Positions 43,232 through 51,540 of a stretch of 64,000 bases of DNA are shown piece after piece. The stretch comes from Bacteroidales bacterium (lineage in GTDB: Bacteria > Bacteroidota > Bacteroidia > Bacteroidales > JAADJA01). The stretch is taken from contig JAIOZL010000005.1 of NCBI GenBank assembly GCA_021740645.1, positions 124,001 through 188,000 of the forward strand, given 5' to 3'. The notes below the pieces were generated by a model. The model was given only the letters and a program-made list of their open reading frames with translations, did not search any database and was not told where the DNA came from. How positions within the stretch are numbered: the first letter of the stretch is position 1; every line of letters begins with the position of its first letter. The translations under genes and the position numbers were made by a program.

Positions 43232-43984
43232 ATGAAAACAATAAGATATTTACTCGTAGGATTTCTTCTTTCGATGTTCTATTATGGTTTTGGGAATAAC
43301 CCGGACGAATGGTCTGGTGAGCCAAAGCAGGTTTTCTGGCACAACTGGATAGTAGGGCTGGATGCCGGATTAACTTCATATTTTGGAGACTTAAGTCAAT
43401 TTGATACGCAAATTGCAGGTAAACTAAATGAAGAGAGCCGCCCTGCCCTGAGTTTAAAATTGACCAAACCGATCAATCCCAAGTTTGAAATTTCCATACA
43501 GGTATTATATGGTGGCGTGCAAAGTGATTATATCCCTTCAAGGGCATTTGTTACATCTTTCTTTGAATTGAATTTACAAGGTAATTTGAATATACTCAAT
43601 ACCTTAAAACCCAATACTAGTTTTCCACTGAGCCTTAATATCTATGCAGGTGCCGGCAGGATATTCTTAGCAGAAAATTACCATAAGTATATGGAAGGAT
43701 CTTTAACAGGGAATTCAAAAAGCAGCAAAACAGCAAATATGGTTTTTTTGATCGGTGGGAATTGCCAGGTCCCAGTCTCCCCCAAAGTAAAGATATCACT
43801 TGATCTTTCTATGCGTCAGGTGCAAAATGATATGATCGATAATTTTGAGAAGAACAATAATCTGGATTACTACACTTATGTTAGCCTGGGTGTTAACTAT
43901 GCAATCAACAATTTAATTTGCCCTTTCAAAAAAGAAAAAAAATACAGGGCACATGAAGGCCTCAGGTTGACGCGCCACAGGTAA
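43232..43984 (+). CDS. Outer-membrane beta-barrel protein, paralogue of the 42075 gene
   Basis: A 250-residue barrel with signal peptide (YLLVGFLLSMFYYGFG). It starts PDEWSGEPKQVFWHNWIVG and shares motif order with the upstream copy (YFGDLS, LYGGVQSD, YAGAGRIFL, RQVQND, YVSLGVNYAINN, terminal basic GLRLTRHR). The two probably arose by duplication and then diverged. The C-terminus ends in a basic residue rather than the Phe typical of proteobacterial porins. Follows the small frame at 43018 by 13 bases and is closed by a strong terminator. Confidence 0.8.
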   Translation: MKTIRYLLVGFLLSMFYYGFGNNPDEWSGEPKQVFWHNWIVGLDAGLTSYFGDLSQFDTQIAGKLNEESRPALSLKLTKPINPKFEISIQVLYGGVQSDYIPSRAFVTSFFELNLQGNLNILNTLKPNTSFPLSLNIYAGAGRIFLAENYHKYMEGSLTGNSKSSKTANMVFLIGGNCQVPVSPKVKISLDLSMRQVQNDMIDNFEKNNNLDYYTYVSLGVNYAINNLICPFKKEKKYRAHEGLRLTRHR

Positions 43985-44007
43985 TTAAGTTGTTATACCT
44001 GTGATAA

Positions 44008-44030
44008 GCCCCGCATGCGGGGCTTTTTTT
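44008..44030 (+). terminator. Rho-independent terminator
   Basis: The palindrome GCCCCGCATGCGGGGC (44008-44023) followed by seven T. It ends the second barrel gene. Confidence 0.9.
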
Positions 44031-44056
44031 CTGATTCAGCAGAAATTATATAGACA

Positions 44057-44087
44057 AAAAGATCCCGAATCTAACGATCCGGGATCT
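44057..44087 (-). terminator. Terminator-like hairpin behind a tRNA fragment
   Basis: On the minus strand AGATCCCG and CGGGATCT (44080-44087 and 44060-44067) form an 8-bp stem followed by T's. It lies directly after the tRNA 3'-end fragment at 44090-44108, where the terminator of a tRNA gene would be expected. Confidence 0.6.
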
Positions 44088-44089
44088 TT

Positions 44090-44108
44090 AAGTTGACCCA
44101 TAAGGACT
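44090..44108 (-). repeat. Fragment of the tRNA-Gln 3' end (19-base repeat)
   Basis: Nineteen bases identical to 44212-44230, the 3' half of the T-arm, the acceptor 3' strand, the discriminator and three flanking bases of tRNA-Gln. The rest of the tRNA is missing. It is either the decayed remnant of a tandem tRNA copy or an attachment-site duplicate. Confidence 0.75.
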
Positions 44109-44128
44109 TCCCGCCGGAAAAGGCGGGA
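44109..44128. repeat. GC-rich hairpin next to the tRNA fragment
   Basis: TCCCGCC (44109-44115) pairs with GGCGGGA (44122-44128) around GGAAAA. There is no T-run on either side, so it is probably not a terminator; it may be a dispersed palindromic repeat that replaced the body of the former tRNA copy. Confidence 0.5.
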
Positions 44129-44178
44129 TAAACTTCTCGTCCTTATTACTATCATATTGGCTATTTGATTCAGGTAAT

Positions 44179-44209
44179 AAAAAAACCCCAGTTAATCTTG
44201 AACCGGGGT
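44179..44209 (-). terminator. Terminator of tRNA-Gln
   Basis: On the minus strand ACCCC (44205-44209) pairs with GGGGT (44185-44189) across a 15-base loop and is followed by a long T-run (complement of 44179-44184). It is 6 bases from the tRNA end. Confidence 0.65.
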
Positions 44210-44214
44210 GGAAG

Positions 44215-44285
44215 TTGACCCATAAGGACTCGAACCTTAAACGTCTGAACCAAAATCAGATGTGTTACCATTACACCATGGGTCA
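44215..44285 (-). tRNA. trnQ: tRNA-Gln (anticodon TTG)
   Basis: The minus strand folds as a full cloverleaf: acceptor TGACCCA/TGGGTCA, a D-arm with GTGTAATGGTAACAC, an anticodon stem TCTGA/TCAGA with loop TTTTGGT (anticodon TTG, reading CAA), a 4-base variable region and T-arm TAAGG-TTCGAGT-CCTTA. The U1-A72 pair is typical of tRNA-Gln. CCA is not encoded. A terminator follows. A fragment of the same gene lies about 100 bases downstream. Confidence 0.95.
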
Positions 44286-44511
44286 ATTTTTAAGAACGTT
44301 TATTTGAGGGCGCAAAGGTAATAATTATTTTAAATTCACAAAAAAATTGAGAATTATTTTAGCGACGGCGATATGAATTTAGCAGCCTGATTCACAATTA
44401 TAAAAGCATAAAATAGGAGGAGTTAATTAAAGTTAATTAATTCATCCTGATATCTGCAATTGACTCGAAAATGTTTATTTTCGCCCTTTGAATCAGAAAT
44501 ATTTCACCTCC
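44286..44511. other. Non-coding stretch upstream of the DUF2723 gene
   Basis: Mostly AT-rich. It contains the 10-base direct repeat AGTTAATTAA twice in tandem (44421-44440) just after AGGAGGAG, but no ATG is close enough for that to be a ribosome site. A TATTTTCG (44476-44483) one base off the -7 consensus may be the promoter of the gene starting at 44512. Confidence 0.4.
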
Positions 44512-47500
44512 ATGGAATTATACAAGAAATTGAACCGTTTTATTGGTTGGGCAGTGTTTGCCCTGGCCACTCTCGTTTATTTTCTAACTTTAGAACCTAC
44601 AGCTAGTTGGTGGGATTGCGGGGAATATATTGCCACCGCCTATAAGCTTCAGGTAGGACACCCTCCCGGAGCCCCATTATTTCAAATAATTGGCCGTTTC
44701 TTCTCTCTATTTGCCTTTGGCGATACCTCTAAAGTCGCGTTGATGGTTAATAGTATGTCAGCACTTAGCAGTAGCTTTACTATTTTGTTTTTATTCTGGA
44801 CAATCTCCCATTTTGCCAAACGGATTGCTATTCGTGCAGGTGAAGAATTAACTACTGCAAAAACCTATGCCATAATCGGAAGTGCTCTAGTAGGCTCTTT
44901 AGCTTTTACATTTTCTGATTCATTTTGGTTTTCAGCCGTTGAAGGTGAGGTTTATGCCATGTCTTCCTTATTTACTGCAGTTACTTTTTGGGCCATATTG
45001 CGTTGGGAACGTGAGGATGAAAAACATGCTAATCGATGGCTGATTCTCATTGCATACATCATTGGCTTATCTATAGGTGTGCATCTTCTCAATCTTTTAG
45101 CAATTCCAGCTATTGCCTTTGTTTATTATTTTAAAAAATACAAACCCTCTTTAAAAGGGATAATTATTACTGGGATTATATCCGTATTGGTTCTGGGAAT
45201 TATTATGAATGGAATAATCCCATGGATCGTGAAACTTTCCAGCCTTTTCGAATTGACTTTTGTAAATTCTTTTGGCCTGCCCTTCAACTCTGGTACTGCT
45301 TTTTATTTTATTGTCTTGATTGGAGCCATCGTATGGGGCCTGAGGTATACCCGTCGGAATCAAAAAGCCATTTTAAATACTGTGTTGATCGGATTTACAT
45401 TTATTCTTATTGGTTATTCTTCCTTTTTTATGATCATTATACGCTCAGCTGCAAATCCACCTATTGACGAAAATAGTCCTGAAGATGCTATTAGCCTGCT
45501 AGCCTACCTTGCAAGGGAGCAATATGGTGATTGGCCGGTTGCTTATGGCCAGTATTATAACGCTCCAACTGTGGATGTAGGTGATGGTAACCCTATCTAT
45601 GTTAAAGATCATAAAAAGGGCAAATATGTAGTTACTGATGATAGAAAAGGGACCATTCCTATCTATGATGAAAGGTTTATGACCATATTCCCACGGATGT
45701 GGAGTAGTCAAAAAGCATCTCACAAGCAGATGTACAAACAATATGGAAAAGTGAAAGGTAGGCCTGTCGAAGTTGAAGGAAATGATGGAGAACCAGAAGT
45801 TAGAATGGTTCCGACATTTTCTGAAAATCTGCGTTTTTTCTTTACTTACCAGGTGGGCCATATGTATTTTCGATACTTTATGTGGAATTTCTCCGGCAGG
45901 CAGAATGATATTGAAAGCCAGGGCGAAGTGCAAAATGGTAACTGGATTACTGGCCTGAATTGGTTTGATGAAAATGTGTTGGGTCTGGGACCCCAGGATA
46001 ACTTACCCGATAGTATGAAAAGCCGGGCAAGAAATAAATTTTATATGTTGCCATTTTTACTTGGCCTTATTGGTTTTTTCTTTCATGTTAACAGCCATAA
46101 AAAAGATACGCTTATTGTTGTGTTATTATTTCTAATGACTGGCTTTGCCATTATCATCTATCTCAATCAATATCCATATCAACCCAGGGAGAGGGATTAT
46201 GCGTATACCGGATCATTTTATGCATTCGCCATTTGGATAGGTCTTGGGGTCATGGGCATTTATGATACACTCCGGAAACGGCTTAATCCTAAAGTTGCTG
46301 CAATATCTGCAACCCTGGCGGCTTTATTGCTTGTGCCGGTTATAATGGCGAAAGATGGATGGGACGATCACGATCGTTCCGGAAAATATGCTACTCGTGA
46401 TTTTGCGAAAAACTACCTGAATTCGTGTGAACCTAATGCCATATTATTTACCAATGGGGATAACGACACTTTCCCTTTGTGGTATGCCCAGGAAGTGGAA
46501 GGGATAAGGACGGATGTTAGGATAGTTAACTTTATGCTTGCATCAGGACATTGGTATATTCATCAAATGATGAATAAAGCCTATGAGTCAGAGCCATTGC
46601 CTTTTACTCTCAGTTACGATCAATACCAGAATGGGGTGAATAATGCCGTGGTATTTTATGGAACGAATATAAAAGAGAATGTGGAGCTAAAGCAGGTGAT
46701 TGATTTTATTGCCAGTGAAGATGAAAGAACAAAACTTGCACTGACTACAGGTGAAAAAATTAATTTTTCCCCTACTAAAAATTTCAAACTTACGATCGAC
46801 TCAGCTGATGTTGTCAATAAAGGGGCTGTTCCTGATTATATGAGGAGTAAAATTGTAGATGAGATTAAATGGAAAGTGAAGCAAAGTTATCTTTACAAAA
46901 ATGACCTGATGTTATTGGATATCATCGCTACAAATAATTGGAAAAGACCTATTTATTTTGCCAATCCAAGTAGTTTAAGTAAAGTGTTGAACGTAGACGA
47001 ATATTGTCATTTAGAGGGTTTTGTTTACCGGTTTTTACCGGTAAAAGCGGAAGGATATATAAACGGAGTAGGAGGGGTAAATGAAGAAATGTCATATGAT
47101 ATTTTTATGAACAGGTGTGCCTGGGGCAACCTAAATGACCCCCACGTTTATGTAGATCGTGAAAGTTACAGGAATTCAATCATTCCTAAGCAAAACTTTA
47201 TGCGTACAGCAAGGGCTATGGTTGATAAAGGTGAAAATGAAAAAGCGATTGAGTTACTCGATAAATGCCTGGAAGAGTTCCCGGATGAAAAGATCGCATT
47301 TGACATGTATATGATCCCTTTTATAGAAGTTTATTATGATGCTGGTGCTCCTGAAAAAGCAAACGCTGTTTCAAGGCGTGTATTTGAGGTTTACGACCAA
47401 AATATGAATTATTATTATCGTTTGAATGATAGGTTGATGGATTATTATGAGTCAGATTACAACCAGGCATTAGGTGTGTTGCAGCAATTAAGTATGATGG

Positions 47501-47577
47501 CCAGATTGAATAAGCAGACAGAATTCCAACAGGAAATCGATAGTGTGTTCAGGGAGCACCTCCAAATAATGGAATAA
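44512..47577 (+). CDS. DUF2723 membrane protein (GT-C glycosyltransferase-like)
   Basis: A 1021-residue protein with about ten membrane helices in its first 600 residues. The N-terminus holds the DUF2723 signature: LEPTASWWDCGEYIATAYK, then VGHPPGAPLFQIIGR. The pattern is that of lipid-linked-sugar GT-C transferases, in which acidic residues in the first loop are catalytic; here the acidic pair in WDCGE is a candidate. The soluble C-terminal half (for example IRTDVRIVNFMLASGHW) faces the periplasm and ends in a TPR-like region. Probably involved in O-glycosylation or envelope polysaccharide assembly. The ATG at 44512 is preferred over a TTG 24 bases upstream, which lies next to the promoter box. 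Confidence 0.87.
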   Translation: MELYKKLNRFIGWAVFALATLVYFLTLEPTASWWDCGEYIATAYKLQVGHPPGAPLFQIIGRFFSLFAFGDTSKVALMVNSMSALSSSFTILFLFWTISHFAKRIAIRAGEELTTAKTYAIIGSALVGSLAFTFSDSFWFSAVEGEVYAMSSLFTAVTFWAILRWEREDEKHANRWLILIAYIIGLSIGVHLLNLLAIPAIAFVYYFKKYKPSLKGIIITGIISVLVLGIIMNGIIPWIVKLSSLFELTFVNSFGLPFNSGTAFYFIVLIGAIVWGLRYTRRNQKAILNTVLIGFTFILIGYSSFFMIIIRSAANPPIDENSPEDAISLLAYLAREQYGDWPVAYGQYYNAPTVDVGDGNPIYVKDHKKGKYVVTDDRKGTIPIYDERFMTIFPRMWSSQKASHKQMYKQYGKVKGRPVEVEGNDGEPEVRMVPTFSENLRFFFTYQVGHMYFRYFMWNFSGRQNDIESQGEVQNGNWITGLNWFDENVLGLGPQDNLPDSMKSRARNKFYMLPFLLGLIGFFFHVNSHKKDTLIVVLLFLMTGFAIIIYLNQYPYQPRERDYAYTGSFYAFAIWIGLGVMGIYDTLRKRLNPKVAAISATLAALLLVPVIMAKDGWDDHDRSGKYATRDFAKNYLNSCEPNAILFTNGDNDTFPLWYAQEVEGIRTDVRIVNFMLASGHWYIHQMMNKAYESEPLPFTLSYDQYQNGVNNAVVFYGTNIKENVELKQVIDFIASEDERTKLALTTGEKINFSPTKNFKLTIDSADVVNKGAVPDYMRSKIVDEIKWKVKQSYLYKNDLMLLDIIATNNWKRPIYFANPSSLSKVLNVDEYCHLEGFVYRFLPVKAEGYINGVGGVNEEMSYDIFMNRCAWGNLNDPHVYVDRESYRNSIIPKQNFMRTARAMVDKGENEKAIELLDKCLEEFPDEKIAFDMYMIPFIEVYYDAGAPEKANAVSRRVFEVYDQNMNYYYRLNDRLMDYYESDYNQALGVLQQLSMMARLNKQTEFQQEIDSVFREHLQIME

Positions 47578-47606
47578 CCTAAGGATTGGTGATTTAAGCT
47601 TAAAAG

Positions 47607-48401
47607 CTATTTTGATAAACTTCCCTTTTGGGAGTTATATAAAAAAACTAATCCTGCCAGAATTAATGGGATGCTTAACAATTGACCCATATTCAGAATC
47701 ATATTTTCTTCAAAGCCAACCTGTGGTTCCTTTATAAATTCAATAAGGAAACGAACCGAAAAAAGGAGGGTTAAAAATAATCCAAAAATAAGCCCTGGGC
47801 GAAGTTGTTCCTGCTTTTTCAAATAGATCATATACAGGATAATAAAAATAATGAGATAACTGAGCCCTTCATATATTTGCGTGGGATGTTTAGGCAAGGT
47901 TTCACCCCAACGAACGAAAATAAATCCCCAGGGAAGGCTTGTTTCAATGCCGTAAATTTCAGAATTCATTAAGTTTCCCATACGAATAAAAAATCCAGCC
48001 AAAGCCACTACAATTACAACGCGGTCTAATATCCATACATAGGGTTTTTTAACTTTTCTTGCAAACAACCAGAGGGCAATCAGGATTCCAATTGCTGCCC
48101 CGTGGCTGGCAAGCCCACCTTCCCATATTTTCAAAATCCTGATTGGATTTGAAAGATAATAGGCCGGTTCGTAAAATAAACAGTGCCCAAGACGGGCGCC
48201 TACGACCGTTCCTACAACCATATAGGTTGTTACTGTGTCCAGCGTTTTAACCGGAATTTTTTCCAGTTTAAAAATCTTTCCAATGATAATGTAACCGAAT
48301 ACAAAACCCAGGGCAAAAAGTAGTCCATACCACCGAACAGCTAAACTTCCTAAGGAAAATATTTCGGGATTGACGTTCCAAACGATTGAAGATATGATCA
48401 T
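47607..48401 (-). CDS. lgt: Prolipoprotein diacylglyceryl transferase Lgt
   Basis: Inner-membrane enzyme that moves diacylglycerol from phosphatidylglycerol to the lipobox Cys of prolipoproteins; it would modify the many lipoproteins encoded in this window. It has seven predicted helices and the family motifs VRWYGLLFALGF, EGGLASHGAAIG, the signature FIRMGNLMNSEIYG and HPTQIYEGLSYL. The ATG at 48401 (MIISSIVWNV) gives 264 residues; the frame could be extended to 48431 but that would cover the promoter. Preceded by a consensus promoter 19 bases upstream. Confidence 0.95.
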   Translation of the reverse strand: MIISSIVWNVNPEIFSLGSLAVRWYGLLFALGFVFGYIIIGKIFKLEKIPVKTLDTVTTYMVVGTVVGARLGHCLFYEPAYYLSNPIRILKIWEGGLASHGAAIGILIALWLFARKVKKPYVWILDRVVIVVALAGFFIRMGNLMNSEIYGIETSLPWGFIFVRWGETLPKHPTQIYEGLSYLIIFIILYMIYLKKQEQLRPGLIFGLFLTLLFSVRFLIEFIKEPQVGFEENMILNMGQLLSIPLILAGLVFLYNSQKGSLSK

Positions 48402-48420
48402 ACTATGTGTATTGAAGGGG

Positions 48421-48450
48421 CAAATATACAAAAGCTAAAATTTCCTGCAA
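48421..48450 (-). promoter_or_regulatory. Bacteroidota-type promoter of lgt
   Basis: On the minus strand TTG (complement of 48448-48450) and TATATTTG (complement of 48421-48428) are 19 bases apart, a full consensus fit. The -7 box is 19 bases before the ATG at 48401, and the -33 box lies 4 bases past the end of the upstream gene. Confidence 0.75.
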
Positions 48451-48454
48451 TTTA

Positions 48455-49579
48455 TTAATTTACCTTGTTTACAACCTTCAACAATTCAGAAATCCTCTCA
48501 TTAAGTGTTAGGTAATCATTGGTTAAAGAAATACCTTGATAATTTTGACAGTCTTTAAGGGCTTTAGAGATATTTATTTTTTTCTGATCCATAGAATAGA
48601 AAATTCCCTTATCCCTGAATATACGTGCCAGGTATTCTTGCTCTGTTTGGCCAGGAGTGGGAATAAAAATGGCTTTTTTACCCAATACCGACAGATCCAT
48701 GATGGTTGAATAACCAGGTCGTGAAAGAATTATTCTTGAATCCATGATAAGCTCTTTTAAATCCAAACTGTTAAGATGCGAGTAGATAAAAATATTATCG
48801 GATTCATTGTATTTTTCTTTTTCTTCGGGTTTGCCCAGAATTACAGCTGCTTTTATTTTCATTTGCCGCAATTGGGCCAGAGCTTCTTTTTCAAAATGCG
48901 TACGTTGTGGTTCCGGTCCTGACAACATCAAAAGTATATCATAACGAAATTCCGTGCGATTAGTAATTTCTTTGTTATCAAACCGGGATAATGGTCCAAT
49001 AAAAAAAGTTTTAATTCTTGTGGATTTAGTATGCGATAAGCTACCTGAAAGATTGGGTTCGTATTGATTATCAGGGATCCAGCATTCGGTGAAACTTTTT
49101 ATGTATCTGAAATTGATCCTGGATAATACAGGTTCAATAAATTTAAGGGCAACAGGGGCTTTTATATACAACTGATGAGTGATAAAAACTGAAGGAACTT
49201 TGTTGGAATACAGTCCGTAGCGGTTATCTGATATTACCAGGTCAATATGGTGTTCATTAATCAGTTTTTGCAGCATTTTATGTTCCTGTCTAATAGATTT
49301 CAAAAAGCCCGGGATTTGTCTTAGGATTTTAATAACCATCCCAGAATTTTTAGCGGGATAGCTTATATTGTAATTTGGAAAATCAATCACTTTGAGATTT
49401 GGGAATTCCTGTTTTAAAAATGCCAAAGAACGGTTTGATGCAGCCAGGATAACTTCCACATCTTTTTTTAATATCTCCCGGATCACAGGCACACATCGCG
49501 TAGCATGGCCTATTCCCCAATCGAGTGGACAAACCAATACAGTCGGTTTTTTAATCAATGTAAAGGAATTTTGAGCCAA
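48455..49579 (-). CDS. Glycosyltransferase, MurG/GT28-like
   Basis: A 374-residue cytoplasmic transferase of the GT-B fold. The N-terminal half has the glycine-rich start VLVCPLDWGIGHATR (donor/acceptor loop); the C-terminal half has LSRPGYSTIMDLSVLGKKAIFIP and the conserved TPGQTEQEYLA, typical of GT28/MurG-like UDP-GlcNAc binding. It is not MurG itself, which usually sits in the mur cluster; the acceptor is unknown. Its start is a TTG at 49579, since no ATG fits in frame upstream; a later start is possible. It ends just before the lgt promoter. Confidence 0.85.
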   Translation of the reverse strand: MAQNSFTLIKKPTVLVCPLDWGIGHATRCVPVIREILKKDVEVILAASNRSLAFLKQEFPNLKVIDFPNYNISYPAKNSGMVIKILRQIPGFLKSIRQEHKMLQKLINEHHIDLVISDNRYGLYSNKVPSVFITHQLYIKAPVALKFIEPVLSRINFRYIKSFTECWIPDNQYEPNLSGSLSHTKSTRIKTFFIGPLSRFDNKEITNRTEFRYDILLMLSGPEPQRTHFEKEALAQLRQMKIKAAVILGKPEEKEKYNESDNIFIYSHLNSLDLKELIMDSRIILSRPGYSTIMDLSVLGKKAIFIPTPGQTEQEYLARIFRDKGIFYSMDQKKINISKALKDCQNYQGISLTNDYLTLNERISELLKVVNKVN

Positions 49580-49643
49580 ATTACAATATTTCTTTAAGCA
49601 CTAAAAAATTTAAATTATTTTTGAAAATCAAAATACCAAAACG

Positions 49644-50732
49644 TTGTTGTTATACCAGATTGCCATAACATTAATTCCTGGAATTGGCGATATTAATGCC
49701 AAAAAGCTCATATCGTACTGTGGAAGTGCCCGGTCTGTTTTTGAAGAAAAAAAACAAAACCTGATGAAAATACCGGGAATGGGTTTATCCACGGTAAATT
49801 CCATCCTAAATCAGCAAGTATTAAAGCGGGCTGAGGAGGAACTTTTATTTATAGATAGAAATAATGTAAAAACCTTTTATTTCCTTGATAGCGATTACCC
49901 TGTTCGGTTAAAAAACTGTATTGATAGCCCTGTAATGTTATATTTTAAGGGTAATATTAATCTTAATTCCAGCAGGGTGATGAGCATTGTTGGTACAAGA
50001 AGAGCAACAGAATATGGCCAGGATATGTGCAATAGTTTTGTCCGGGATTTAGCGGAGGATGGATTACTCATAACAAGCGGATTAGCTTATGGAATTGATA
50101 CGCTTGCACATAAAGCCTCATTGAAATATGGATTACCTACTGTGGGAATACTAGCGCATGGCCTCGACAGGATTTACCCCTACGCCAACAGAACTCTTGC
50201 AGAAAGTATGCTGGATAATGGTGGCTTACTTACCGACTTTATCAGTAATACAAACCCCGACAGGGAAAACTTCCCTAAACGTAACAGGATCATAGCCGGC
50301 CTTGCTGATGCCCTTTTGGTTGTTGAATCCGCAAGCAGGGGAGGAGCTCTGATAACAGCCAATATAGCAAACTCATATAACCGGGATGTTTTTGCCATTC
50401 CGGGTAAAATTGGAGATACCTATTCAGCTGGTTGCAATTACTTAATCAGAACAAATAAGGCTGCTTTGGTGCAATCGGCAGAGGATATAAAATATTTAAT
50501 GGGCTGGGAACAAAACAAAGTAAAATCACCAAGACAGGTAAAATTATTCAGGGAATTAAGCGATGAAGAAAGACTTGTGATGGATATATTGAAGGAAAAT
50601 GAAACCTCAAGTATTGACTTTGTAGTATTAAAATCAAAACTTTCAAACTCGAAAATAGCAGCTATTTTATTAGCCCTGGAATTTGACGGATTAATAAAAA
50701 ACCTTCCGGGGAAATTATTTAAAGTTTTGTAA
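49644..50732 (+). CDS. dprA: DNA-processing protein DprA
   Basis: DprA loads RecA on incoming single-stranded DNA during natural transformation. The Rossmann-like core is intact: SIVGTRRATEYGQDMC, then SGLAYGIDTLAHKASLKYG, HGLDRIYPYANRTLAE and FPKRNRIIAGLADALLVVES, with ESASRGGALITA. The C-terminal DML1-like winged helix (about 290-360) is present. Length (362) is normal. TTG is used as start at 49644 since the frame upstream holds a stop. No other competence genes are nearby. Confidence 0.93.
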   Translation: MLLYQIAITLIPGIGDINAKKLISYCGSARSVFEEKKQNLMKIPGMGLSTVNSILNQQVLKRAEEELLFIDRNNVKTFYFLDSDYPVRLKNCIDSPVMLYFKGNINLNSSRVMSIVGTRRATEYGQDMCNSFVRDLAEDGLLITSGLAYGIDTLAHKASLKYGLPTVGILAHGLDRIYPYANRTLAESMLDNGGLLTDFISNTNPDRENFPKRNRIIAGLADALLVVESASRGGALITANIANSYNRDVFAIPGKIGDTYSAGCNYLIRTNKAALVQSAEDIKYLMGWEQNKVKSPRQVKLFRELSDEERLVMDILKENETSSIDFVVLKSKLSNSKIAAILLALEFDGLIKNLPGKLFKVL

Positions 50733-50758
50733 GGGCAGACTCATAGGTAGTTTACTTT

Positions 50759-51451
50759 TTATTCGTCATTTTTTATCCGCTTATACTCCTCGTTAATTTC
50801 GAACGCCTTATAATATAGCATTATTACGATGATAAAGATTCCAATACTGAGGAATAACAATAGCCTGTAATCTTCTTTATCGGGAATAAAACAAAAAAAG
50901 TATAAAGCATGAAAAAATGCTGCTCCGAATAAACCAGTCATGGAATCTACGAATTTATTTTCACGCGATTTGCCCATGCCCACAAAAAAGCCCATAACCA
51001 CTGCAAAGAAAACATTGGCGATAGTTACTGAGTAAATATAAATTATATTTATTTCGGAATATACTGGCAAAGTAAGGTAAAGAATATTTCCCATAATGGC
51101 AAACCCAAGCCCGATCATTACGCTGTAAACGATACTATCGAGAGGTCCGTTAAAATTACTTTTTGGGAAATTATAGTAACGTAAAATCAAATATTTCCCA
51201 AGCTCTGACCCAATACCCATCACAACAAATGAATAAAAAATACTCCTTCTGATATTTCCAAATTCGTCGATACCAAATTTATGTGCGATGAATTGAAACA
51301 GGAGGTAAATCACAATACTCCCCATTCCCATAAAAAGACTTGTCAATAGCCCCGGGTATCTGTCCTTTCCTCTTTTTGTCCAGACAATACCAATAACTAT
51401 TGCGGCAAGTAATGGTCCAAGTAGCAGGGATAAAATATAATGAATGGTCAT
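50759..51451 (-). CDS. PrsW-like intramembrane protease-like protein
   Basis: A 230-residue membrane protein with seven or so hydrophobic segments. It resembles the PrsW/CPBP superfamily: a Glu in GSELGKYLILR (normally EExxK), a segment DSIVYSVMIGLGFAIMGNILY (in part; compare DxIVYGxxxGLGFAxxEN) and an His in FFHALYF. These are the usual metal-ligand positions, but the first Glu is single and the EN Glu is replaced by Gly in MGN, so catalytic competence is doubtful. Cellular function unknown. Confidence 0.65.
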   Translation of the reverse strand: MTIHYILSLLLGPLLAAIVIGIVWTKRGKDRYPGLLTSLFMGMGSIVIYLLFQFIAHKFGIDEFGNIRRSIFYSFVVMGIGSELGKYLILRYYNFPKSNFNGPLDSIVYSVMIGLGFAIMGNILYLTLPVYSEINIIYIYSVTIANVFFAVVMGFFVGMGKSRENKFVDSMTGLFGAAFFHALYFFCFIPDKEDYRLLLFLSIGIFIIVIMLYYKAFEINEEYKRIKNDE

Positions 51452-51471
51452 AACTTATAAGATTTGGTGCT

Positions 51472-51479
51472 CAAATATA
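51472..51479 (-). promoter_or_regulatory. -7 promoter box of the PrsW-like gene
   Basis: TATATTTG on the minus strand, an exact TAnnTTTG match, 20 bases before the ATG at 51451. Confidence 0.5.
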
Positions 51480-51540
51480 CAAAATGATTTAAACCAGAAG
51501 GACTAGATTATATTTATTTTAACAAATACCCGAATTAAAA

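Noticed and set aside
44414..44440. AGGAGGAG followed by tandem AGTTAATTAA as a possible ribosome site and repeat element
   Set aside because: No start codon is close downstream, and two 10-base copies are too few to claim a functional repeat.
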